Part shown: positions 25,375-36,000 of the stretch, in pieces
How positions within the stretch are numbered: position 1 is the stretch's first letter
How the letters are laid out: each line of letters opens with the position of its first letter
Source of the DNA: Williamsia sp. 1135
GTDB lineage: Bacteria > Actinomycetota > Actinomycetes > Mycobacteriales > Mycobacteriaceae
DNA: 64,000 nucleotides
Assembly: GCF_002095395.1 (NCBI RefSeq)
Contig: NZ_MJEI01000095.1
Coordinates: forward strand, 1-64,000
Direction: 5' to 3'
Position numbers and translations under genes: made by a program
The notes under the pieces: model-generated
The model's input: the letters and a program-made list of their open reading frames with translations, nothing else
Database searches by the model: none
Told to the model about the DNA's origin: nothing

Positions 25375-25998
25375 ATGACGGCTCGAATTGCACGGCGCAC
25401 CGCTGGAGTCGTATCCGGTTGCGCGGCCGCCCTATTGATGTTCCCCGCGTTCGCGCACGCAGCCCCGGGCGATGTCTCCATCAGTCCGACGGTGACGGGA
25501 AGCAACGCCACTGTGACGATCACAAACGGATCCGGATCCCTCATCGGCTGCAATCTGTACGGACTGCCCGCAGACACTGCCGTCACCGCAGACACGAAAC
25601 CGGTGTTCGGCTACACCAACCCCGAGACGTTGAGCGCGGTCATCCAGCCCGGCTCCACGAAGACCGTTCCGCTGAAGCTGTTCACAGAGACCGGCCCGGA
25701 CGGGTCCGCCACCTTGCCTGACGGCACCTACGACCTGTTCTGGGGCTGCTCCGAGGTCCCACTCGGCGAGGGCGCCGAACAGTGGGGCACCCCCACACCC
25801 GTCGGCCCGAACGCGACCGCAGAGCCCTCTCGCCTGGTGTTGCCGGGTACGGCGCCGAGCACTGCGCCTTCCGTCGAGCCCGCCGCACCCGCCGCACCCG
25901 TCGAACCGCCGGCCGAGGCCTGCTTCGGAGAGATCTGCCTGCCTCCCGAGGTTGTCGACATCGTCGGCGAACTGTGGGAGACCTACGCGACGCCGTAG
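25375..25998 (+). CDS. Secreted protein with C-terminal Cys motif
   Basis: The start ATG 25375 gives a signal peptide (MTARIARRTAGVVSGCAAAL, cleavage near AHA-AP, about residue 30). The mature part is one immunoglobulin-like domain (ISPTVTGSNATVTITNGSGS, then CNLYGLP, YDLFWGCSEVP with a likely disulfide), followed by a Pro/Ala linker (APAAPVEPP) and the tail EACFGEICLPPEV, then VDIVGELWETYATP. The tail resembles the PCxGxVCLxP ends of the proteins at 10259 and 11405. Function unknown. Confidence 0.75.
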   Translation: MTARIARRTAGVVSGCAAALLMFPAFAHAAPGDVSISPTVTGSNATVTITNGSGSLIGCNLYGLPADTAVTADTKPVFGYTNPETLSAVIQPGSTKTVPLKLFTETGPDGSATLPDGTYDLFWGCSEVPLGEGAEQWGTPTPVGPNATAEPSRLVLPGTAPSTAPSVEPAAPAAPVEPPAEACFGEICLPPEVVDIVGELWETYATP

Positions 25999-26020
25999 TC
26001 GTCCCGCCACCCGCCACTCC

Positions 26021-26080
26021 CCCACCCGTTTTCGCGCCGCCCACCGGTTTCATCAGGTGGGCGGCGCAAAAACGGGTGGG
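26021..26080. terminator. Long perfect hairpin between convergent genes
   Basis: Arms of about 25 bases (26021-26045 and 26056-26080, beginning CCCACCCGTTTT) pair almost perfectly around a ten-base loop. The hairpin lies 23 bases after the plus-strand stop and 37 bases after the reverse-strand stop, so it would terminate both transcripts. The size also fits a repetitive intergenic palindrome. Confidence 0.75.
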
Positions 26081-26116
26081 TGAAGGTCGGGCCTACACAC
26101 TGTGAGCGCGCCTCGC

Positions 26117-26830
26117 TCACCCCACGACGAGCAGCACAGCTGTGGGATACGCCAGCCCGACGTATCCCACGAACAGCCGCAGGCGGTCTGGACGTACGAG
26201 AACTCGCTCAGCGAACAGGATCGCGCCCACGAGTGCCGTGACGAGTAGTGGGTGTCCGAGGAGGACCACCGCGACCATCGCCGGACCGCAGGTGTGTACA
26301 CACCAGTAGCCCTGATGGATACCAAACCTCAGACACGATTGGTCGGCTGGTCGGCCGTCGAATCGTATCGGCAGGGTTCGGTGGCAGCGCCGCAGCGCCT
26401 TCCGCTTCAGCGGCGTGAGCTCGTACAGGGCCGCGGCGGACAGTGCGAGTACGCCGATCCAGACGGGTCCACCGATGATCTCGGCGACGCCGAGAACCGG
26501 CACGCCCAGCACCACCCACACCGCCACGAAGCCCGCAGCGAACAAGAGTATCGACCGCTGCCGACGCTGCCGTCTGGTTGCGTACGCCACGTAGCGAATC
26601 GCCGGTACCGTCGCGGGGAGCATCATGGCCATGACCATCACGAGCCACATGGCGCCCGAGTCGAGAGCCGCCGCCATCGAATAGGACTGCACCTGAGCGT
26701 GATCGGCGTGTCCACCGGAACGCATCGCCAGCGTGCACCACACGATCCAGGCAGCGACCACCGCCGCGAGAACTGTCCACTCAGGCCGCGACCTGAGAAT
26801 GGCGGGTGCAGCAACGGTCCCGGTCGACAT
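26117..26830 (-). CDS. DUF2182 integral membrane protein
   Basis: The protein has 237 residues and about six helices. The family hallmarks are MVMAMMLPATVPAIRY (Met-rich helix) and a cytoplasmic loop with paired Cys/His (YELTPLKRKALRRCHR, then GIHQGYWCVHTCGPAMVAVV). DUF2182 proteins are suspected copper-handling membrane proteins. Its start lies six bases downstream of the tyrosinase stop, so it is the last gene of the reverse-strand operon. Copper delivery to the tyrosinase is a reasonable inference but unproven. Confidence 0.85.
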   Translation of the reverse strand: MSTGTVAAPAILRSRPEWTVLAAVVAAWIVWCTLAMRSGGHADHAQVQSYSMAAALDSGAMWLVMVMAMMLPATVPAIRYVAYATRRQRRQRSILLFAAGFVAVWVVLGVPVLGVAEIIGGPVWIGVLALSAAALYELTPLKRKALRRCHRTLPIRFDGRPADQSCLRFGIHQGYWCVHTCGPAMVAVVLLGHPLLVTALVGAILFAERVLVRPDRLRLFVGYVGLAYPTAVLLVVG

Positions 26831-26836
26831 CGCGAT

Positions 26837-28558
26837 TCAGCCGAGCAAGATGCTGACGGACCCGACCTGCACTGATCCGACACCCACCGTGTCGCCGGCT
26901 TCACCGATGGGTTCGAATCGCAGTCCTAACCGGCTCGGGTCGAAGTTGCCTGCGGCGACCAGCGACTCGACGATGTCGGTGATCTCGAAGGTGAAGCTCA
27001 GGCCGTGCTCGGCATCGGACCTCATCGACTCGGCCAGCCCGAACAGCGGCAGGTTACCCACCCAGGCGCCGTCCCCGCCGTCATCGACATAGACGCCGAA
27101 AGTGGTTGCAGGAATGTCGGTGGCCACCAGGTGGTCGATGGCGATGAAGACCCGTCCGGGGCTGTCGAACTGCAGGGCGGCGAAGTCGGGCATCGACAGC
27201 TCGACGGCGTTGGCGATCCCGTTCACAAGCTCGAGCGGATTGTCGATGGCGCCGATCGTTTGCGGCGGATTGTCCTCGGTCACGGCCAGTCCTCTCACCG
27301 GAGCCACACCTGCCGACGAGGGTACAGACAGGTCTTCGTACGTGTGCGGACGCGGGCTCGGCGGTACGACATCGCGGACCGCGACCGTCTGCGCCCCACC
27401 CACGGAGTCGGCAAACCCGTACGTGCGGTTGAGGAACGCGGTATCGACGGAATCGCGACCCGCTCCGGTGTTGGCGCGCCACACTTCCCACAACCGATCG
27501 ATGTTGGAGTGGTGCAACCAGAAGATCGGATCGCCCGCCGCACGATCGAAGTCCATCATCTTGCCGTTGACACCACCCACCGCGCCGTGGACGGTGCCGT
27601 GCGGCGTGCTCTCGAGTGCCCCCATGATCTGGCTGCCGGACTCGTTCAGATGATGGAATCCGGTGACCGGTCCGCCGAAACTGGGGAAAGGCGCAGTCGC
27701 AGAGAAGTCGCGCGCCCGGAACCAACCGCTGGCCCTCGTCTCAGCGGGGGTCAACCGCGCCGGGGTCGACAGGCTGTTCATCCCGGGGGCACGTTCAGCG
27801 TCGAACAGTGGGTTGGGAGCACCGTCGAGATCAGGCATTCGGAAGATGGGCGGAAGGGCGTTGCTGTCCGGGCGGTCGTAATCCCAATACGGCAGCGCCC
27901 AGGTCTGTTTGATGTCATCGGGGGTCAGCGGGTCGGCGACGATGATCTCGCGGCACACCGATTCGAACTGATCGAGATACATCCGGTGCCACGGCAGGAA
28001 GTACCACGAGAAGTGTTGGCACTGATTGCGCAGACCGTCCTGCGGATCGGGGGTCATCCCATGCACCTGGGTGTGGTGTGACCACCACATCCTGCGATCG
28101 GTGCCGGCATTGCGCTTGAGAACGCCGACGGCCCGCGCGTACGCCGTCAGGATCGGATGCCGCTGGTCGACGGCCGACAGGTGCCAGGCATCGCGCCGCA
28201 CCAGTGTCGTCGGGGGCGGCGGTGGCGGAGGTGGCGGAGGTGGGACCGGATTCTCGACCGCCACCCGAATTTCGTCCAGCCTGCGAACCGTTCGAGGTCC
28301 GACGTCATCGACGATCTCAGGCTCGGGAACAAGCAGTTCGTCACGCTTGAAACGATGTACGGCACCCGCGGACTCGCTTCCGTAGTCACCGTCGGCACCG
28401 AAGAGTGGCAGCGCTCCTGGATCCCAATCGAGTAGTGCGGTCTGGACTTTCACGACGGCCGGGTCGTTACGGTTCTGCGCCGTCGATATACGTTGCGGCC
28501 CGTCGGCCGCAATGGCCTCCAGAAGTGGATCGCCGCTGAACAGACTTGATGTGAGCAT
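26837..28558 (-). CDS. Tyrosinase-family copper enzyme with N-terminal peptidoglycan-binding-like domain
   Basis: The start ATG 28558 follows CTGGAGGTCC. Residues 30-105 resemble a peptidoglycan-binding domain (VVKVQTALLDWDPGALPLFG, DGDYGSESAGAVHRF, VGPRTVRRLDEI). A run of eleven Pro follows. The tyrosinase core has CuA ligands in SHHTQVHG and QHFSWYFLPWHRMYLDQFE, and CuB ligands in TPHGTVHGAVGG and FWLHHSNIDRLWEVW. A C-terminal beta domain (about residues 440-573) closes it. It would oxidise phenols to o-quinones. No signal peptide is seen, so export, if any, is not by Sec or Tat. Part of the giant-protein operon. Confidence 0.9.
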   Translation of the reverse strand: MLTSSLFSGDPLLEAIAADGPQRISTAQNRNDPAVVKVQTALLDWDPGALPLFGADGDYGSESAGAVHRFKRDELLVPEPEIVDDVGPRTVRRLDEIRVAVENPVPPPPPPPPPPPTTLVRRDAWHLSAVDQRHPILTAYARAVGVLKRNAGTDRRMWWSHHTQVHGMTPDPQDGLRNQCQHFSWYFLPWHRMYLDQFESVCREIIVADPLTPDDIKQTWALPYWDYDRPDSNALPPIFRMPDLDGAPNPLFDAERAPGMNSLSTPARLTPAETRASGWFRARDFSATAPFPSFGGPVTGFHHLNESGSQIMGALESTPHGTVHGAVGGVNGKMMDFDRAAGDPIFWLHHSNIDRLWEVWRANTGAGRDSVDTAFLNRTYGFADSVGGAQTVAVRDVVPPSPRPHTYEDLSVPSSAGVAPVRGLAVTEDNPPQTIGAIDNPLELVNGIANAVELSMPDFAALQFDSPGRVFIAIDHLVATDIPATTFGVYVDDGGDGAWVGNLPLFGLAESMRSDAEHGLSFTFEITDIVESLVAAGNFDPSRLGLRFEPIGEAGDTVGVGSVQVGSVSILLG

Positions 28559-28572
28559 GTCGGACCTCCAGG

Positions 28573-31500
28573 TCACAGGTACAGATGATCGGCATATACG
28601 AGACGGGAAATGCTCTGGGGTGCAGTCTGACCCGGTTCGGCGTCCGTCGGTAGCAACTCGTGTTCCTCGAGCAGTACGCGAACCGTCGTGTCGGCACCCG
28701 GTGTTGCGAGCCGGTGCGCGGGCTCGAGCGGCAGCTCACCACTCCAGCTCGCGGCAAACGACTGCGGGTCGGCACCTTCGAGATCACAGTCGACACTGGT
28801 CACAGTCGACCAGTCGAGGTCCGAGGTCGCGTCGCCGGCCCTGGTCTGCAGACTGGCGCGCACCTGCCTGCTGTTCCGCATCCGCGCCACCGTCGCGGAA
28901 CCGCCTTGCAGACCCGCCGCCGCCGCGTCGGTACCCGGGTGATCTGTGACCGCGAAGGTACCGCTGACCGTGACCCGTACCGACCCCTCGTGCGGCCGGC
29001 TCAGCGTGCAGATCCGCTGCGGCAGCAGCTGGACGAAGTCGGTGTTGGTGTCCGAGGAGAAGTGACAGTCATCGATGGCATTCGGTTGGTACCGAGCAAC
29101 ATTGAGTCGAACAAATGGCCAGGCCTTGTCCGCGGCGTCGAACCGTACGTCGACGAACCAGCGGCGCCGGCTCACGTCGTATTCCGGCGTGAACAGGTAT
29201 CCGACGACGTTGTCTCGGTCGGCTACGCGGCCATGGGGTCGACCCGGCCTGCGCTCGACGTCGACCTCGAGGGCCAACGCGCGTTCTTCCCACGCAGACT
29301 GCAACGGGAGTTCGGTCGCCGTCCCGAGACCCGGACCCAGCACCGCGGGATCACGACCCCACAGACTGACCACGTCGCGCTGGCCCGCCGGCGCATCGGG
29401 TGCGCCGATCATCACCGCCAGTTGTTCACCGTCACCGCTGGCGAACCAGGGCCTGTCCAACCAGATGCGCAGCGCACTGTGCCGGATCCGGCGTACGGCA
29501 AACGGGTGCTGCAGTTCGCTGAGTTGCTCCCAGAAGAACATCGGGAGCACTTCGTGGACGACGGGTGCCGGTGGTCGCTGCGAACTCAGATGCCGGACCT
29601 CCACCCCGTTGCCCGCCGACGCCGGGTCGTCTGCGACAGGCAGTTCCGCGGGCTCGAAGAACTCCCGATAGCGCGACGACCCGTGCAGCCGGTACGTCAC
29701 CACCCGGGTACGGGTGTCCGGCAACGTATGGGTCACCGGACGTTCGGGGACCCCGACCGGCCTCGGTCCAACGGCCTGGGCGATAGACAGGATCGAGCTC
29801 GACTCCTGCGCTCCCACCGGGAACGTGCTGACGACCTCGGCGCCACTGACGTCGCCGGCCTCGGGCAGCGCCGGGTCGTCGACGATCCCCGACCAGGTCG
29901 CCCGCAGTTCGACGCTGTCGGTGCTGCTGCCGTGGATGTCGAGGGTGCCCAGGATCTCCGCGCCGAGCACTCCCTGGACGCGCGGCTTCGTCCGCAGGGC
30001 GGTGATCGTCGGCGGCGTTGCGGGGCGGGTGGTCGCATTGACCAGCCGTAGGTCGGTGCTGGGGGTGAGCCACCACAGCCATCCGTCCGTTGCGGCCTCC
30101 GCGAGGATTGCACGATCGGTCGCTGACACCGCGGGGTCATGGACGGCATGAAAGCGCCACAATCCCAAGGTCTCCAGCGCCCCGCGGTCGATGATCGACG
30201 ACACCGCAACACCTACCTGCTCCCCTGGTGGCAGCCCGATACGCACCTCGTTGCCGTGCTGCTCGGCGCCCAGTGTGTCGGCGCTGTGCAGCACCAGTCG
30301 CAACCCGGCGACGGCCGGCCAGTCCCCCGAGTACGGGATGGTCACCGACTGCAGGATCCGGCGATCAGCGAGGTGGTGATCCGCCCCGGCTTCATAGAAC
30401 ATCAGCGCGACGCCTCGTGCCATCGGATCGGGGAGGTACGGCACCACCAGCGCGTCGGTGTCGTGGACGACGTACTGCCCCGCCGCGGGCTGAGCCTCGT
30501 CGTTCGGATGCGGCATGGCGGGGTCGGTGCGCACACTGCGGTGCTGCAACTGCTCCAACGTCACGGCCGCGGCGGGATCAACGGTCGGAGCGGACTCCAA
30601 CCGCACTGGCCACGGCACCGGGTTGGTGCGCAGCGGGTCGTCGAGGTCCTGCACCGAGGTGTGGAACAGGTTGCCCCGCTCCCGCAATGCCGTGGCGTAG
30701 GCCCGCCGACGCGCCGCCGGGTCCGGCGAGGTCATCAGGGCGTCGAAGCGGCCACCGAGTTCGGCTTCGGTCTGACTGACCTTCGGTGGGATCACGTGCC
30801 GCTCCGTGGTGGTCGACCCGGCGTCTGTCGTGCGGATCACCATGCGGTTCAATGATTCTGCGAACGTCAATCGGTGACGCGGCACGATCGTCGGTTCGGT
30901 GACCGGATCCCACCGCAGGAACAGCCGCGGCGTGGTGACCGTCTCCGGACCTCCCGACTGCGCAAACAGTACCGCGAAATCCGTTGCCGGAGTGTCCAGC
31001 TGCGGACGGATCTTCAAGCTGGTGGCGACCTGTTCGATACGTGCCATCGCGTCGTGGACCCGGCCGACGAGACCGCCGGCGTTCGCCGGATCGGTCGCCG
31101 AACGCTGGGACGCCAAGAATCCGGCGGCATCACGTGCCGCGAACTCCTGCCGCAACGTCTGCACATGGGTCTCGGCGGTGACGACGGCAACCGGGTCCAG
31201 GGCGTCGGCGGTCAAAGTGTCGGTGGGGTGGGACACGACGTTGCCTGCCAGATCGACCCCGAGAACGCGAAATGCGTACCGACGTCCGTAACGCAGGGCG
31301 GGCAGAGACCCTGCTCGGGCCGAACTGCGCACCACAAACGCTCCCGGCGTTGCCTCGCGACCGTTGTCGGTCAGGATCTCACTGCCCGGATCGACGCCCT
31401 GCCCGCTGTCGTGGACGATGTTGCGGCCCGGCCGCGGCGCGGACAGACTCCACCCGTCCCAGCCGGCGACGACCTCGTGCAAGTAGTACGGATTCGCCGG

Positions 31501-33093
31501 ATCACCTGGTACCCGGCTCGGCGAGGCACCCTGCAGCAGACCGCTGTCGGGAACGTCGGTGAGCACCACCGTGCCGTTCACCTCGACGGTCACGGTCCGA
31601 TCATGCAGGCTGTGCCACACCCGGGTGTGGTCGTCCCACACCTGCACCTGCAGGCCTCGCACGAGTTCACCGAACGTGAAACGTGGCGCGGCGACGCCGG
31701 GCGTGGAGGCGAGAACGTCGGTACTGCGGTTCTCCGCGGCGCCGACGGTCCCGCGCACGGCCGTCACCCGATTGGTGTTGGCAATCGCGAAACCATTGGA
31801 GCGCAACGTTGCCGGCGCGAAGTTCACCTCGTCGCCATTGAACTCGGCGGCCTGCGCACGGGCCGCGGACCGCAGGTGCTGTTCGAGTTTGAGTCCTGCG
31901 GCGTCGGGGTCGAGGTCCAGGACCCGGTATTCGGGCCTGCCGACCGTCAGCAGTCCGCTCTCCCACCGGCCGTCTGCGCCATTCGTGGCCATGAACCGAT
32001 CCCCGTCGACCGCGCATCGGGTCACCGGCGACAGCAGGTTCTCGACACCGGGGATCGTCACCTCGCAGGTCACCTCGGTGGCGCCGGCCAGCGTCGCCGG
32101 ATCGTCGACCTTGAGGTCGAGAACAAATCCGAGTCGACGCGCCAGCGCGGGGGTGTTGCCCGCGGCGGCTGCCAGCGAGTGGAACTCGACCTCCGGTGCG
32201 TCCGGCCGTGGTCGCGACTCACCCTCGGCGAGGGGCGGCGGCTCGGACTCCTCGGGGCGTCGGTAGTACTCGGCGCTCGCGTGGCTGTCCACCAGCATCC
32301 GCTCGACCGGCGCGGCCTGACCGGCGGCCGGAGCGAATGCGACGACGGGCCCCTCCGGCTGCGGACGGGGAGATCCGCGCAGCAGGCCCGACAGATGGTC
32401 CGACACCGCGCGATCGAAGGTCTCGAAGGCCGACGGCTCACCGGGTCTGCGGTCGAACAGTGTCGACAGCAACGACTCCGGTTGTTGTAGGCCTCGATCG
32501 CCGCCGTCGGTGCAGTCGCAGCCATCCCGCACCGACTGGGCCCGGTCACGGCGGGCCTTGTCGATCGCGGCCTCGTAGGCGCCGCGCCTGCGGCGGTGAG
32601 CTGTGAACTCCCCCAGCAACGGGCCTGTGCCGTCGATCCTCCTGCAGTACGCAAGGACCGCCGTCGCCAGACGACTGCTGCTGACAGACGGCGGTGTCAC
32701 GGGCGAGGAGAACACCGAGGCATAGTGCGCGTCGAGACCGTGGTCGCCCATCGCCGACGCGGGAAACGACTGCCACGGCGCACCCTGCGTGATCTTGGGA
32801 GCCGGGAAGCCGGTCACCGCTGTCGATGCAGGAAACGCTGCCGCCCAGCCCGCCGGATTCAGCACCGCCGTCAGCGGACGGCACGCGATCGGATCCGGTG
32901 CACCGTTGACACGCAGTGTGATCTGAGCCCCGCTCAGCGCGCCGGGCCAATCGATCAGCGCAGGGAAGTCAGCGAGGGTCCCGGCTGCGCCGTCCGGGAT
33001 GAGCCGGTGGGTGAAGAACAGCGATACGTGGAAGTCTGCGTCGGGCGCCACCGAATGCGGCAGCACGGTGGTCATCAATCTGGTGGTGGCCAT
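28573..33093 (-). CDS. Giant 1506-residue protein of unknown function
   Basis: One uninterrupted frame starts at 33093 (MATTRLMTTVLPHSVAPDAD), only 3 bases after the stop of the upstream LysM gene, and ends 14 bases before the tyrosinase start. No signal peptide or membrane helix is visible. The sequence alternates short strands and loops (FTHRLIPDGAAGTLADFPAL, GRRYAFRVLGVDLAGNVVSH, WLTPSTDLRLVN) suggesting many beta domains, as in structural or adhesive proteins. A fibronectin-like cast appears around residues 560-640. No catalytic motif was recognised. The long open frame, consistent codon use and fixed neighbours argue for a functional gene. Confidence 0.85.
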   Translation of the reverse strand: MATTRLMTTVLPHSVAPDADFHVSLFFTHRLIPDGAAGTLADFPALIDWPGALSGAQITLRVNGAPDPIACRPLTAVLNPAGWAAAFPASTAVTGFPAPKITQGAPWQSFPASAMGDHGLDAHYASVFSSPVTPPSVSSSRLATAVLAYCRRIDGTGPLLGEFTAHRRRRGAYEAAIDKARRDRAQSVRDGCDCTDGGDRGLQQPESLLSTLFDRRPGEPSAFETFDRAVSDHLSGLLRGSPRPQPEGPVVAFAPAAGQAAPVERMLVDSHASAEYYRRPEESEPPPLAEGESRPRPDAPEVEFHSLAAAAGNTPALARRLGFVLDLKVDDPATLAGATEVTCEVTIPGVENLLSPVTRCAVDGDRFMATNGADGRWESGLLTVGRPEYRVLDLDPDAAGLKLEQHLRSAARAQAAEFNGDEVNFAPATLRSNGFAIANTNRVTAVRGTVGAAENRSTDVLASTPGVAAPRFTFGELVRGLQVQVWDDHTRVWHSLHDRTVTVEVNGTVVLTDVPDSGLLQGASPSRVPGDPANPYYLHEVVAGWDGWSLSAPRPGRNIVHDSGQGVDPGSEILTDNGREATPGAFVVRSSARAGSLPALRYGRRYAFRVLGVDLAGNVVSHPTDTLTADALDPVAVVTAETHVQTLRQEFAARDAAGFLASQRSATDPANAGGLVGRVHDAMARIEQVATSLKIRPQLDTPATDFAVLFAQSGGPETVTTPRLFLRWDPVTEPTIVPRHRLTFAESLNRMVIRTTDAGSTTTERHVIPPKVSQTEAELGGRFDALMTSPDPAARRRAYATALRERGNLFHTSVQDLDDPLRTNPVPWPVRLESAPTVDPAAAVTLEQLQHRSVRTDPAMPHPNDEAQPAAGQYVVHDTDALVVPYLPDPMARGVALMFYEAGADHHLADRRILQSVTIPYSGDWPAVAGLRLVLHSADTLGAEQHGNEVRIGLPPGEQVGVAVSSIIDRGALETLGLWRFHAVHDPAVSATDRAILAEAATDGWLWWLTPSTDLRLVNATTRPATPPTITALRTKPRVQGVLGAEILGTLDIHGSSTDSVELRATWSGIVDDPALPEAGDVSGAEVVSTFPVGAQESSSILSIAQAVGPRPVGVPERPVTHTLPDTRTRVVTYRLHGSSRYREFFEPAELPVADDPASAGNGVEVRHLSSQRPPAPVVHEVLPMFFWEQLSELQHPFAVRRIRHSALRIWLDRPWFASGDGEQLAVMIGAPDAPAGQRDVVSLWGRDPAVLGPGLGTATELPLQSAWEERALALEVDVERRPGRPHGRVADRDNVVGYLFTPEYDVSRRRWFVDVRFDAADKAWPFVRLNVARYQPNAIDDCHFSSDTNTDFVQLLPQRICTLSRPHEGSVRVTVSGTFAVTDHPGTDAAAAGLQGGSATVARMRNSRQVRASLQTRAGDATSDLDWSTVTSVDCDLEGADPQSFAASWSGELPLEPAHRLATPGADTTVRVLLEEHELLPTDAEPGQTAPQSISRLVYADHLYL

Positions 33094-33096
33094 GGT

Positions 33097-36000
33097 TCAT
33101 GCTCCTAGTGCGAATGCGCCGAAGTAGTTGTCCCACATGACGTCGCCGCCGGAATCGGGCGGCATGATGTCTCGCAGGCTCGGGTCACCCTTGGACCCGG
33201 CCAGACGACGCTCGACGGTCACCTCCACCGATGCCGAGAAGAACAGCACCTCGACCTCGATCACCAGACTGGCGCGGCCGACGAGTTTGCCGGTCGCGGT
33301 GTCGTAGGTCAGTGACAACTCCAGTGTCAGCGAGGCCGAAGCAAGGCCCAGCACATCGACCTCTCCTCGGATCCGGAAGTAGGCGGTCAGCTTGCCCTCG
33401 TCACCTTCGAGTCGCAGGTAGATGCCGATCATCACCGACACCGACCCGGACGCGACCCCGAAGTCGAGGCTCAGTGCAGCGCCGGCCTCCAACCCCATCT
33501 CCAACAGCACCAAACCTTTGGGACTGAGCCGAATACCGACCCAACCACCGCCGCCGATCGCCATCACGGTGAGACGGAACGGCGACTCCTTCTTGCAGAA
33601 TCCGAAACCGACGGTCACTGCTTGGTCGAGGAATGGCACGTGACAGTCCGCGTACAGGGCGATGTTCTCGAGACTGAAGATGCCCAGTGGAATCGAGGGC
33701 AGCGCCAATTCGAACCCGGCTATGACGCCGCTGGTCGACACGTCGACGAACGGCGGATCGGAGAACCCGTCGAACGGGATGACCTCGCGGAGCTTTTCGA
33801 TGAACTCCAGCGGCCCCTCGAACTTCATGCCGTCGAAGACCACGTCGATCTCGGGCTTCCGACCGGTCGATGTGCGAAACCCGATGCGGCGAAATCGCAT
33901 CGAGATCAGTCGGGCGCCCGGCAACAGCGCCAGCGTGAAGTCGGTCAGTTGCGCACTGACGTCGGCGCGGGGGTGGTCACCGGCCCGGACTTCGACGCTG
34001 ATCGTCAGCCCCTGGCGCGACGGGAAGAACACAGCGTTGTTCTCCTCGGAACCAACCGGCCAGGGTTCGAGTTCGGGTTGCCACTCGAAACGCACCACCC
34101 CGGTGCGCAGCGAGGTCAGGACCGCAGCCAATTTCGGATCGGTCGCGACCGCGGTGATCTGCCGGAGCGCAATCGCCGGTCGCTCGATCAGCGATCGAGC
34201 CGCGGCGGGCAACGCCGGGTTCGCTACGAGACCCTGGACCTGGTCCAGGACGCCGGCAAGCACTGCCGCTTCGGCAACCGCCGCCGCGACACTGCCGTCG
34301 ACTCCTGTCAAGACGCCGTCGAATTCACCGGCCAATCTGTCTGCAGCGCCCACGATCTGACCACGTACACGGTCGACGTCCCCCAGCAGCGTCTGCAACT
34401 GCGCGGTGGCGCCACCGTGGGTCGCCTTGACGATCTCGGCGTTCACCTGCGCAGACAATCCATCGAGCGCGACTGTCAGCCGCTGGTGCTCCGACCGCAG
34501 TCCACTGACCACATCGAGCGCTTCACTCACCAGTTCTGGTGCTCTTTCGAGGCCGGTCCCGTCTGCGATCAGCTCGAGCAGACCGAACATCCCGAACAGT
34601 TTCGGCCCCGCGTTGCCCAGGAATGCCGCTGGGTCGAAGGTGCCGGCGGCCAGCGGGCTTCCGGCGGCAACGTCCTTGTCGCCGATGGCTCCGAGAGTCC
34701 GTGAGATCGCGGCAACGGTGACGTTCGGCTGTACGAACCCTCCGCTCTCACTGCTGTTGCCCCCGAAGTCCAGCACCTGCGGCCCGGTCAATGTGAGGAA
34801 CACTTCCGCCGGTCCGCTGAACCCCTGGGCTCTGAATTGTGGCTCATATTCCACCGACACCGGTGCGTTGCCGCCATTGAGCGCGCTCAGCGCCGGGATC
34901 AGGAGCTGGGACTGCTCCACCCGGGGTGCCACGAACTGGTCGGTGGCGTCGAAGTCCGCGGCGAAGGTGAGTCCCTCGACCTGGAACGTCGTATCGCCGG
35001 CGGTGCTCGACGGTGCCATGGCGACAGACTTGTCCAGGACGGTGAGCTCGGAGCGGACGTCGTTCCAGTTCTCTGCTGCCGGTGTCATCAACGCCGCGAA
35101 CTCCCGGTCGGTGTCGACATCGAGAAGTGGCACGAAGACAAGCGGGGTCTCGATGGCGATGGCCCGCCCCGCATGATCGGTACCGGTCACCCGCCACCGA
35201 AAACTGCCCACACCCTCGATCTCCGCGACAAAAGGCCGCGGCCCGGTGTCGAGTCTGATGTCGGGCGTGACAAGCGGCCGCACGGCGAGGTCCGTGAAAG
35301 GCATCGCGAAAGGAGCGGAGCTGGCCTTGCCGGTGTACGTGCGCGCGGGTTCGCGCACCACGATGAACATTCTCTTGATCAGCCGCGCCACCGGATCCGG
35401 GCCTGGTGCGATCTGCCGTTCGGTGATGATGACTCGCGTGGCGCGGTGCCCGAACGGATAGAGCAGTCCTGGCTCGTCGACCCTGACGTACGCGTCACGG
35501 CCCATGGGTGCGAGGTGCCGGTAGGCAAGAAGCTTGTTTGCCGCAGTCGCCGCCCACGAGGCGGACCAGTCGATCCAGGCACCGACGGCACTGAGCGCGA
35601 ACGTCCGGACCGACAGGGGTTCGGGCTCGACGCCGTCGACGCGATGAGAGGTCAGCTCGACGATGTTCCGTCGATGCGCCGACGTCAGCGATCCCGTGGG
35701 TTCGGCTTCGGGCGGCGCCTGGTCGTTTCGCGTGTGCAACGCGCGGACGATGCGCTGGGTCTGATCGAGGCGATCGATGCCGACGAGTTGGCCGTCGACT
35801 TCGCGACGCACCGCGAGCCGGGTGGTCCAGAGCTCGATCCGATTCGGATCACCCGGCGCGGCAACGGGTTCTGCGGAATGCGTGAATGCGCCTCGAGAAC
35901 TCGGTGACACAACCAGCCGGAAGGGTGCCTCGATGGCGGTGTCCCGATCGGTCAGCTGAGCGGGTTCGTCGGGTACCTCGACCGGGATGTCAGCAGGGTC

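Noticed and set aside
27005-28081. 358-codon plus-strand frame
   Set aside because: Antisense to the tyrosinase, whose copper ligands are all in the reverse frame.
30874-32490. 538-codon plus-strand frame
   Set aside because: Antisense to the 1506-residue protein, no recognisable domain, biased Arg/Gly composition typical of shadows.
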